In this document: positions 12,421-24,000 of the stretch, piece after piece
Position numbering within the stretch: the stretch's first letter is position 1
Layout of the letters: each line of letters begins with the position of its first letter
From: Siphonodentalium dalli
Lineage: Eukaryota; Mollusca; Scaphopoda; Gadilida; Siphonodentaliidae
Length of the DNA: 64,000 nt
Direction of reading: 5' to 3'
NCBI GenBank assembly: GCA_032622095.1
Contig: CP136069.1
Location: 203,840,690 to 203,904,689 of the forward strand
Position numbers and translations under genes: made by a program
Notes under the pieces: model-generated
What the model was told of the DNA's origin: nothing
The model's database searches: none
The model's input: the letters and a program-made list of their open reading frames with translations, nothing else

Positions 12421-12711
12421 ATTAAAGGGCTACTGTACACTAAATCCACCCATTTATGGTGCCATCTCCTATTATAGTCAACAGAATATATGCAACAAAT
12501 GAATGAAATTGAGCCATAGATTAGTGCAAAATACATGTGCTCTATGAACGATGCAAACCACACGGTAATTATGACTCGAGTTATATACTCATTTTCATTA
12601 TAATTACCCTGTTGTTTAATGCAAATTATTTCATTTGTTGCATATATTATGTTGAATATAAAAGGAGATGGTTCCATAAATGGCCAATTTAGTGTACAAT
12701 CCCCCTTTAAT
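12421..12711. mobile_element. MITE with about 80-bp inverted ends
   Basis: ATTAAAGGG...TGTACACTAAAT on the left pairs with ATTTAGTGTACA...CCCTTTAAT on the right. Pairing continues inward through 'gcaacaaatgaa'. ORFs on the minus strand across it have no domain. Confidence 0.8.
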
Positions 12712-13682
12712 GATTCAAGGGAAATTCTCACAGTATTTTAAATGTAATGTATTGATAAAGAGGTTCAGCATTATTAAAGTACATGTGAGTTTTAAGAATC
12801 AATTCCCTGTACAATCTCATACTGATCATCCTGAACTTAATTAGCTGGGGATTATATATAATTAGGCCAAAAAAAACAGATATTTGACTCTCAGGCAATT
12901 TTTGTTTTAAATCAATGCAGACGCGAGGGTTTATTTTTATTTTGTTTCTACCCGTAGACTGGCATAATAAGCATGGGTTATTATACCTTCTCAGATCTAG
13001 AAAATGTAGGGAGAGCTTTGAAAAAAAAAACATGGCAAATATACACCGATTGTCAAACTGAGTTTTTATTGCATTCCGGTTTGTGTTCCCAAATTAGTTT
13101 TTATGCCTTTTCGATTCATCTTTCAATATCCAACTTCCTGCTGACTGCAGATCGAAATATTAAAAACATTTTACCAATAAACTAGGGGGTTTGGACAGCT
13201 TCTAGTGACAATATACATGATAGTTATCATTGTCAATGGTCTTTTGTTGAATACCCACACATACATCAACACGTTGTATTTAGATCCTATTCGCTATTTG
13301 AAACTATTTTCCATGGTACAATTTCCGATTTTCGTGTTACACGGTTTACAACTATGCTGAGATTCAAATCATAACAAAATGGTCCAAAGCGGGCCATTTT
13401 TTCGACGCAGCTATGCCTGAGAATCAAAACCCTTTTTTTTGCCTTACATATATCAAAATACCAATAACATGATTTTGGAAGGTATTATGGTTTATTAACA
13501 GCTGCGTCTCAGGCCGCTAATAGGCCCTCAGACTGTTAATCAATCCTGGAGGGCTGTTAATAAACCATGACCCCCAATAAAATCAAATTATTACCATTAT
13601 TGCCACTGATCTGTCAGTATATATGTAATCGCTGACTTAGACGGAAGCGGGCATCAGGCGTTAGCAAAAACAAAGGTTCATT
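12712..13682. other. Gene-free stretch with a weak palindrome
   Basis: A palindrome built on 'tggtttattaacagc' and its complement spans about 13488-13566. No gene recognised. Confidence 0.5.
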
Positions 13683-13906
13683 AAAGCCCACCACTCGCTT
13701 CCGGTCAACTTCGCCTCAAAATTATGGAATCTTATTGCGGGGTAAAATACAGTTAATCTACTAGAGAACGCCCTCTCAAGTAAAAATATAAAATACAGTT
13801 AATCTACTAGAGAACGCCCTCTCAAGTGGTAATAATATAAAATAGTCCATTAAGGTAATACATCAATTCATTTGAGAATTTCTTATGACAATTAAGCACC
13901 GGTTAC

Positions 13907-14131
13907 TTAACCCTTCCATGACTGGAGCTTCCGAAAATTTTACAAAAAACCCTGTGCCCATAGGGAGCCTCGCAAATATAAGAGAATACATTGGCCTAAC
14001 AACATTTACCTTCACCTTGCAAGCCAGTGCATCCTCTTATATATGTGAGCATCCCTATGGGACTCACATATATATAAGAATGAGCTGGAACAGGGTCTTT
14101 AAAGCTGCACCAGCACAGCTCCCATCAGTTT
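13907..14131. mobile_element. TTAA-flanked MITE, 'CCATGACTGGAGC' family
   Basis: TTAACCCTTCCATGACTGG on the left. The right end is worn ('gctcccatcagttta'). Diverged hairpin sequence fills the centre. Confidence 0.7.
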
Positions 14132-14149
14132 AGATAGTTTACATAGATT

Positions 14150-15058
14150 TCCCTGATAAACGCTAGCTCTTATTAACATTGTGTGAACAGCGGGTGTAAC
14201 AGTAAATCCTTAGCTGTTGGTCGATACTCAGATATCTGTTCGAGGCACCATAGTAACAGGTCTCTGATTGGTTGAGATAGACTCTCTGGTATAAAGTTAA
14301 TCCCTGATAAACACTAGCTCTTATAACATTGAGTGAACAGCGGATGTAACAAGTAAGTCCTTAGCTGTTGGTCGATACTCAGATATCTGTTCGAGGCACC
14401 ATAGTAACAGGTCCCTGATTGGTGGAGATAGACTCTCTGGTATAAAGTTAATCCCTGATAAACGTTAGCTCTTATAACATTGTGTGAACAGGGGGTGTAG
14501 TAATAAATCCTTTGCTGTTGGTCGATACTCGGATTTCTGTTCGAGGCACTGCAGTAAAAGGTCTCTGATTGGTCGACATAGAGTGTCTGGTATAAAGTTA
14601 ATCCCTGATATAACGCTAACTCTTATAACATTGTGTGAACAGCGGGTGTAACAGTAAGTCCTTAGCTGTTGGTCGATACTCGGATTTCTGTTCGAGGCAG
14701 CGTAGTAGCAGGTCTCTGATTGGTCGAGATAGAGTGTCTGGTATAGAGTTAATCGATGATAAACACTAGCTCTTATAACATTGTGTGAACAGCGGGTGTA
14801 ACAGTAAGTCCTTAGCTGTTGGTCGATACTCAGATTTCTGTTCGAGGCACCGCAGTAAAAGGTCTCTGATTGGTTGAGATAGAGTGTCTGGTATAAAGTT
14901 AATCCCTGATATAACGCTAACTCTTATAACATTGTGTGAACAGGGGGTGTAGTAGTAAGTCCTTAGCTGTTGGTCGATACTCCGATTTCTGTTCGAGGCA
15001 GCGTAGCAGCAGGTCCCTGATTGGTTGAGACAGACTCTCTGGTATAGGAGGAGGCTCC
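14150..15058 (-). repeat. 151-bp tandem array built from the MAP3K1 terminal exon, 6 copies
   Basis: Six units of about 151 bp (marker 'c.ct..ctcttat' at 14161, 14312, 14463, 14614, 14764 and 14915). Each unit holds about 125 bp of the coding end of the MAP3K1 last exon, its stop codon and about 25 bp beyond. Only the copy nearest the gene (14917-15072) has the real 5' part of the exon and its splice acceptor. Read in the kinase frame, copies 2, 3 and 4 stay fully open to the stop. Copy 5 has a 1-nt insertion and copy 6 loses its last three codons through a 1-nt insertion. Confidence 0.93.
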
Positions 15059-15072
15059 AGTGAGGTAGCAAT
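14917..15072 (-). CDS. MAP3K1: MAP3K1 exon: kinase C-lobe end, stop codon
   Basis: Fifty-one codons plus TAG, beginning [14 protein letters not shown] after an acceptor 'aactttcag' and continuing through [19 protein letters not shown] and HPLF. This corresponds to the last helices of the kinase domain (human RDVALRCLE..RP..ELL.HP.F). Phase 0 with the preceding exon. It is the proximal member of the 151-bp array. Confidence 0.95.
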   Translation of the reverse strand: MATSLEPPPIPESLSQPIRDLLLRCLEQKSEYRPTAKDLLLHPLFTQCYKS

Positions 15073-18000
15073 CTGAAAGTTAAATATAAAGTTACATATA
15101 TTTTTAAATACTGTGAGGCACCTCCCTCATCACATAAAGAGCTTCATAAAAATTGCCATTTGTAAATTTATTCAAAATTTTCTCAAAGCTAAAAACTAAA
15201 TCATCATTTATATCCACAATTAGAAAGTCAGGTTTGTTCTCTAGATGATGAAATAGTTAAAATGCATTGGAGGAAAGTTGCAGGAAAACAGTACAAATTT
15301 ATTCCTTATTATTATCCATATATGCATTACTTTGCAGAATTATTGGAGCATAATAATTATTTATCTATTATTTATCGCTACGAATGTTTCAGGAAATATG
15401 AGCAGACAGACAGACAATAGAAAGTGCAGAAGGAATCCTATTCATTGATGTTCATTTAGATTTATGATGTTGTTGTTGTTACTGGAGGCTGGAGCCCTGA
15501 ATACACATTTAATATTCATTTCTATACTAAATACCCTTATGGAGCCCCAGACAGAGAGAACATTGCATTGATGACTGTCGTCTGCTTGGGTCCATGTGAG
15601 GCTCCATATGGGAGTGTTATATAAATTAACCCTTTCTATACTAAATACTCATTGATGAGTAGTTATCCCTTAGGAAATATTCAGATAATAAGTTCAACAA
15701 ATGACCATAGGTTATATATTTACAAGTTTTTGGTGGCGCGTCAATCCATATGAAGCAGGTATTTTGTTTATCAGCACAATCCTGTTAAAGATGATCTATC
15801 ACTTCATAAACAACTGTGACCCGCCATATCAAATCCAGTCGTAAGTCGCGATTTTTTTACCCTGTGCCAATGCATTCTCTTATATATGCGAGTCGACCAT
15901 AGGTCGCCTCGCATATATAAGAGAATGCATTGGCCTAACAATTTTTTACAATTTTAATAAGTTTTTCTTGTATTCTTTAACAATTTTATAATTTCACCCA
16001 TACAGAGCCCCAGACAAACAAACATGAGCAGACGACACTCTTCTATATGCTTCTATATATGTGTGGGTCTCCCGGCAGGGTAATGGATGTTTTTTATTTT
16101 ATGGCCTAAAAATTGTCAGAAACATTTATTTAAAAAAAATGATAAAAAATTGTTAGGCCAATGCATTCTCTTATATATGCGAGGCGACCTATGGTTGACT
16201 CGCATATATAAGAGAATGCATTGGCACAGGGTAAAAAAATCCCGACTTACGACTGGATTTGATATGGCGGGTCACAAATGATATCTAGTGTTTTTGAGTG
16301 GATACTGAAAATTTTCTCATGACAAATCTCTATTTTTTGCGTGTGGCTTGCCACAAGCGAAAAATAAACATTTGTTGCGGTCAAACATGAGATAACTTTC
16401 AGTTCCCACTGAAAAACACTAGACAACTCGGCCTCATTTAACCTTGATTCGAGCCACGAAAGACCTGATTGCTCTCATTTATCACTGTTGTATTTCAAAA
16501 TGTACCACAAAGAAATTATACACACATGCATCCGTGGCCATTCAGTAAATAATACCCATTATAACCGGGTCACATTCAAATGTAATACTTCATTTTATCA
16601 CATAATTTGGCCATAAAAGCAGTTTCATAATTGTCGGTAATAGACACGTTTAATATCAGCGCGTGCGATGACGTCACGGCGTTCTTCAAATAACTTGCGA
16701 TCGCTGTAGTTTATGATTGTTGTTTTCGATGAATATTTCGCGTTGCTTCGGGTTTATTTGATCATGTGATAAAAGGTATCTCACACTCGTGCTATTTTAT
16801 ACGTAATTTATCAACCTCGTCCTCTAAATTCTATTTGAGCCTCGGTAAACCTCGGCTCAAATCGAATTTAGTGAACTCGGTTGATAAATTCCGTATAAAA
16901 TAGAAACTCATGTGAGATCCTCTATATAGAATTATACTAATGCTACTATATATGGTTAACATTTTATAATTCGATGATAGTTATTCAAGAAATTCATGCA
17001 GTTATGTCATAGACGTCCATAACATCAAAGATACAATTAAAGTATAATGATTATTATTTGTTACAGCGATTTCTTCTATAATCTATTATAATAAATTTGT
17101 TTTATATAGTTTCCGAGGTATAAAATAATAAATAAATAAGAGTCAAAAGACACTATATATATATTCCATCATCAAAATAAAATGTTGTAATCTAATTTAA
17201 ATCATACCTTGAATATCAACGCAAGGTGATTGGATACATCATGTGCGTTCCACGGAGGTTTCTTCGTTGCCATTTCAATGATCGTACAACCCACACCCCA
17301 GACGTCACATGCACGTCCATAATTCTCACCACGTAGCACCTGTAAGAGATATCACAAATGCCTTAAAATGTGTGACCTCTGTGTACAGTAAGGCCCATGC
17401 AGACAGCATCATGACATTGGCCATTGCTGTGTACGAAGCTCACTGAGGTCATTTTTGTTTATTTTGTTAGTTTACCCAAAAAATTACCAGAGTAGGAAAA
17501 CAAATAAAATTTGCAATCAGCTTCAAGAAATGGCCTTGAATTACTAGTACAGTGCCTTGAATTACAAATAGAGGACTTAGAAAAATACCTTGAAAATTGG
17601 TGATAAATGGCCTTGACTTTCATAAGCTTTGACCTGTGAGAAACCACTAAATAAATATAGAATATCCATATAGTCTGACGAGATACAAAGTTTATTTTCG
17701 CGAGTATGATTCAGCAAATGGGGGACTGGGTTTAGCGAGGTCCTCTATTTGCTGAATCATACGAGCGAAAATAAGCCTTGTATCTCGTCATACTATATGG
17801 GTATTGTTTTAATCCATCGCCAAATTATAAAAGTCATTAACATCTATTAAATGTGTTTAAAGGGGATACAAAATTAATGGGGAATTTCTTTACGAAACAT
17901 TTAAATCGATTGCAAGATTTTCATTTGTAGTTCTGAGAACGTGCCTTTATTATGATAGTTGAGAACGTGCCTTTATTATGATAGTTGAGAACGTGCCTTT

Positions 18001-21000
18001 ATTATGATAGTTCTGAGAACGTGCCTTTATTATGATAGTTCTGAGAACGTGCCTTTATTATGATAGTTCTGAGAACGTGCCTTTATTATGATATTTCTGA
18101 GAACGTGCCTTTATTATGATAGTTCTGAGAACGTGCCTTTATTATGATAGTTGAGAACGTGCCTTTATTATGATAGTTGAGAACGTGCCTTTATTATGAT
18201 ATTTCTGAGAACGTGCCTTTATTATGATAGTTCTGAGAACGTGCCTTTATTATGATAGTTCTGAGAACGTGCCTTTATTATGATAGTTCTGAGAACGTGC
18301 CTTTATTATGATAGTTGAGAACGTGCCTTTATTATGATAGTTGAGAACGTGCCTTTATTATGATAGTTCTGAGAACGTGCCTTTATTATGATAGTTCTGA
18401 GAACGTGCCTTTATTATGATAGTTCTGAGAACGTGCCTTTATTATGATAGTTCTGAGAACGTGCCTTTATTATGATAGTTCTGAGAACGTGCCTTTATTA
18501 TGATAGTTGAAGTAGCCGTTCTTGCTTTATTTTAGCACATGCTAAAATAAACCCATGATTTATTTTGCAGCCTTTATCTATATAGTAGACTACAAAGGTG
18601 ACGGATTAATATCTTATATTATTATACCTCCCAAGCATGGAAATAAATATCTTATATTATTATACCTCCCAAGCATGGAAATAAATATCTTATGTTACTA
18701 TACCTCCCAAGAAGGGAAATAAATATCTTATGTTACTATACCTCCCAAGCATGGAAATAAATATCTTATGTTACTATACCTCCCAAGAAGGGAAATAAAT
18801 ATCTTATGTTACTATACCTCCCAAGCATGGAAATAAATATCTTATATTATTATACCTCCCAAGCATGGAAATAAATATCTTATATTATTATACCTCCCAA
18901 GCATGGAAATAAATATCTTATGTTACTATACCTCCCAAGAAGGGAAATAAATATCTTATGTTACTATACCTCCCAAGAAGGGAAATAAATATCTTATATT
19001 ATTATACCTCCCAAGCATGGAAATAAATATCTTATATTATTATACCTCCCAAGAAGGGAAATAAATATCTTATATTATTATACCTCCCAAGCATGGAAAT
19101 AAATATCTTATGTTACTATACCTCCCAAGAAGGGAAATAAATATCTTATATTATTATACCTCCCAAGCATGGAAATAAATATCTTATGTTACTATACCTC
19201 CCAAGCATGGAAATAAATATCTTATATTATTATACCTCCCAAGCATGGAAATAAATATCTTATGTTACTATACCTCCCAAGCATGGAAATAAATATCTTA
19301 TATTATTATACCTCCCAAGCATGGAAATAAATATCTTATGTTATTATACCTCCCAAGAAGGGAAATAAATATCTTATATTATTATACCTCCCAAGCATGG
19401 AAATAAATATCTTATATTATTATACCTCCCAAGCATGGAAATAAATATCTTATATTATTATACCTCCCAAGAAGGGAAATAAATATCTTATGTTAATATA
19501 CCTCCCAAGAAGGGAAATAAATATCTTATGTTACTATACCTCCCAAGAAGGGAAATAGTGTGTCTGACATTTGCAGAATGAGGTCACCAGAGGGTGAATT
19601 TAGTGACATGGCTATGATCACCAAATTCACCCTTTGGGTACATCATTCAGCTTGTTCCTCAACTGTTATGGGAAACGTAAGATCAGATTGAAGTTCCCCA
19701 GTTTAAGTTGGTGATGTTCACCCATTAGTCACCTCAATTATGCAATTTATCTTCTGAAAATTGGGGATATATAAACTGAACAGAAAGGAAAAAGTAACTA
19801 AAAACAATGTTAATTTCAGGCTATAGATACTTCCCAGAAGATGAGGTCTAAGCAGAATGTGGTCCCCAGAGGGTGAGTTTGGTGACAATAGCCCACTGTG
19901 CAAGGTAGCGTCACTAAATTTACCATCAATTGCATGCAATCCAGTATACACACCAATCTTTGAGTTTGGGGAGGGGGTATAATAACAACTTACCTCTGGG
20001 GCCATGAAAGCGATGGTGCCCAGTAGTTGGCCCTGGAACTCCCCGGCACCTGTCATTTTCGATGCTAATCTTGCTGATGCTCCGAAGTCACCAATCCTGA
20101 GTTTTTTACCCGTGCTGTCAACCAGTAAATTTGCACCTGTGAGAGACAGAGTATGAATTTATTGCATGTAGTGAATTGCGTTATCAAACAGGAACCAAGA
20201 GATATGAAAATTTGAAGCAAAAAAAGGTATCTGGAAACCGAAATGTCCCCCGGAATAAGTTGACTTTATTCAAATTCTAATTCAATAAAGGCCGCTCGGC
20301 CACAGTGTCCCCCGAACCAGTGGCTTCATTTGGAGCGGAGGCTTTGTAGAAGTATACTATATGGATAAGACACTTGTGCATTGTCTCATTACTGACATGC
20401 ATACAAATAACCAAATCTTTAAAAAAATCTTAAAGTCAAAATATAACCTCAAATTGGCACAAAATGAAGAAAATTACAAGATTCTAAGTAAAACGAGAGG
20501 CCGATCACGATCGGCAGATGTTTAACCCATACCTTGGCGACAGCGATGAGCTATTTTCATATATCCTTACCCCATCCTTTTCATGAGTGCAAAACTTTAA
20601 ACAATTCACACCTTACTATTAATTCACAAGTGAAATCACACTTATTGGGCACCTTGCTCACATTAACACAATGTTAACAGACGTGGCTTTGATTTCAACC
20701 TATTAGTGACTCCAACACAGATACATGTATGTCTTATAGAGTTATAAGTCTAATTAAGCTCAATCCATAGTCGGAGAGAAGCACCATAGCTGTTAAATAT
20801 CAAATAGTTAAGAAATTAGGTAGATAAACATCATAGCAACTCAATTTATCTATTTATTACATTGGAACATGAGACATTACATATTGTGTGGGTTTTTTTT
20901 ATTATCATTCTATTTTTTTGTTTATAATATCTTGTGTCAGCTGCATATTAAAAATTCATAGCAACCTATTAATATTTCACCACTAAAAAACAATCAATAC

Positions 21001-24000
21001 CTGATCAACTATAGAAGTGAGGGATGTATAGACCTGGATATAAAATATGATTGCTAATGATTGGATATAAATGTTAATTTTCTTGTAAGTTGATCATTAG
21101 AAAGATATGTTTGTGAACAGTTTAAATATAATTAAAGTTAAGGTTAATATTATCACAACCATTCGATCGATACCAAAATCTATACAGGTGAAGAAAGTGT
21201 CATGATTATCACAGATGTGATTATTTATAGAGTAATCATGCAAAAAATATTTAGCTATCACATTGTGTCAACAGGATTGGTGAAGGATGTTAATATATTT
21301 AAGCAAATAAACCAAATGACCCTCACTATGCAGGTTAGAGGTGTGTTATCATAAACTGTGCCAGAACTATAAACATAATCAATGGAAATATTTGAGTTAT
21401 CAAATTGGATAGTAAGGGGTTAATCTTACCCAAACTAATGAACTGATAAACACAGAGTAGTCAACAAAAAGCATGTCATTGGATTTAGAAACCCATACAA
21501 TAAGTCAGTCTCAAGAATCCCAGCACTGTTAATATTATCCTGTAGCCCAAATGCAATTGAGGGAATTTCAAAATAAGACATATCCTCTAATGATGAATTT
21601 CAATTGGTCATTTCTTGAAACACTGACTGAACCTGGCTCAAAGTTAAAGTGATAATTTAATATATGTCTATCAGATAATATGAGTCAATCGAATGGGTTA
21701 ATTTTAATCCCAAATCCATGAAAATTAAAAGTGGATCACCATCAACATGTACATAGAATAGGAGAATGATCAAATAAAAAACATCAGAAGACCATATGAT
21801 GTGTGCAGAGGGTTAATCATTTTCAATGACATCATATGATGGAACTAAGGAATGCTGTATTAATTATTTTCTAAGTTATAACAACAGTGTCTCTGTAAAC
21901 AATAATGCCATGAACTGCATGGTTTCAACAGAGAACAGAACTGGAATAAAGAGTCTAACATCAATCAAAGTTTGACAGATGTTTATATTAAGTCTGCAGC
22001 CACAAGTGGAACTATCAGGTCACTGTGTCCAAAGCAATAAATTATCTCCTTCCAATAACACAGGTGTGTGTGTTGTGTCTTGTTCTATTCAAATTTAATA
22101 GTGCATGGAAAAGATGTATGAATTATAAAGGGCCATAACTCTGTTAATATATACCGGATCAAACCCATATTCACACTTGATCTGTATTTAGGGGTCAGAA
22201 ATTCATATACCAAAATTGGTGTCGATCAGATGAAAAATGTTTGAGTCATCCTGGCTTGGATGAATTCTATTTAAAAACAAGAGTGGAAAGGGTTAACTAA
22301 ACAATACCAAAATCCATACAGATGAAGAACGTGCTAAGAAAGACCTAGGTAAGAAATATGAGGCAGATCAGAAGAAAATTGTTTGACTTTGATACATCGG
22401 ATAGCATTTGTGAGCAGGGTTAATTATTTTCTAAACCGATCAACCAATCGATACCAAAAACTATACAGGTGAGCCATGTGTCATCATAAACCTGCATATA
22501 AAATATGAACACAATGGGTAAAAAAATACATGAGTTATGGCATCAGATAGAATATGACCAGGTATGGATGGAAAGTGTTAATCATTTCTAAACCGATCAA
22601 CCGATCGATACCAAAAACTATACAGGTGAGGTGTGTGTCATCATAAACATGCACATAAAATTTGAACATGATCCGATAAAAACTACTCAAGTAATCGAAT
22701 CGGATAGCAAGTGTCTACGGACAGACGGACAGACGGACGGACGGACAGACAGACGGACGGACGATCGACGGATGGTTGATCCGGACGTCGGCATTATGTG
22801 TACCATACATGGTATGGGTACACATAAAAAGGGCCATAACTCTCGCAAAAATGGGCGGAGCAAACCCATATTCGAACTTGACCTGTATTTTGGTCTGATA
22901 AACTCACCTATGAAATTTGCTTTTGATCTAATAACCGAAACTAAAGTTATCATCCGGAAACCATTTCCGGACGGACGCACAGACGGACACACGGACTGAC
23001 ACCGGCTATTTTAATAGTCCCCCGAATTTTTTTCAGGGGACAACAAGGGCCATAACTACAGAAACAATGGGTGGACCAAACCCAAATTTGAAGCAATCCA
23101 TATACAAAATTCAGCTCTGATAATTGGCTATGGCCATCAGCAATGTCGAAGTCATTTGCTGAAGCAAACTGAACCCATGGCAACGGTTGCCGTAGCAGAT
23201 TGCCGAAGCCAAAAAATCTGAATTGAGAGGGCTGCAAATTGGAAAACAATGGGATAACTATATTTAAATTATCATATGGAAACCAAAATAATATTCAAAT
23301 TCTAAGTCAACAATGACCATAACTCAGGTAAAAATAGGAGTACCTCACCCATATTCGAAAACTTGAACTTTGCCCCTAACTAATAAGCACATATACCAAA
23401 TATTGTTTAATTTCATTAATAATTATTGAAGGTATCATCCGAAAAACAATCGGGAGACAAAAATGAATAGATGAATGGACGAACATGTGCACCCACACAG
23501 ACCAAAAACAATCGGGAGACAAAAATGAATAGATGAATGGACGAACATGTGCACCCACACAGACCAAAAACAATACAATCTGTCACTAGTAAAGGAAATG
23601 AAAATGTGTTTTAACGCTTTTATGACTGGAGCCTCCTGAAATTTTACGAAAACCCTGTGGCAATGCATTCTCTTTTGTGTTGAAACAACTAGGGTTTTTC
23701 GTAGAGGATGGTCAATAATCAAGTCAAAGTCGACTAATCGACAACCCCCATTCCCACGGAAAACTTCCAATTTACTAAGCAGCTATTTAGTACTAAAATT
23801 CACTGCGAGATAACCGCTGAGCCCATTTTTTGCGGGTGTTATGATCAGAAGACAGAAACCAGTGGTACTAAATTTGAATCCATCAAGCTAATTAATAAAA
23901 GGTATCTTGATTAAGTTGATTTGTTGTTTATAGGTTTCTCGTTTAGCATTGTATTATGAACATTCATCATCCCATATCCGGACACATTAGTCCATACTCA

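Noticed and set aside
12360-13033. 123- and 101-codon minus-strand ORFs downstream of MAP3K1
   Set aside because: The first lies in a palindromic MITE and the second is AT-rich. No domain, splice signals or phase link.
14766-15071. 101-codon ORF spanning two units of the terminal-exon array as one protein
   Set aside because: The ORF begins in a wrong frame of the true exon and reaches the kinase frame only in unit 2. The supported gene model is the spliced exon ending at 14917.
15081-15120. tRNA, rRNA or small RNA genes anywhere in the window
   Set aside because: No cloverleaf with A/B boxes or conserved RNA motif was recognised on either strand. A covariance-model search would settle this.
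17929-19556. CRISPR-like appearance of the 28-bp and 38-bp arrays
   Set aside because: The repeats are contiguous without unique spacers, in an animal intron. They are minisatellites.
22631-23249. ORFs with '[11 protein letters not shown]' or 'CPSVRPSV'
   Set aside because: Translations of the GGAC microsatellite.
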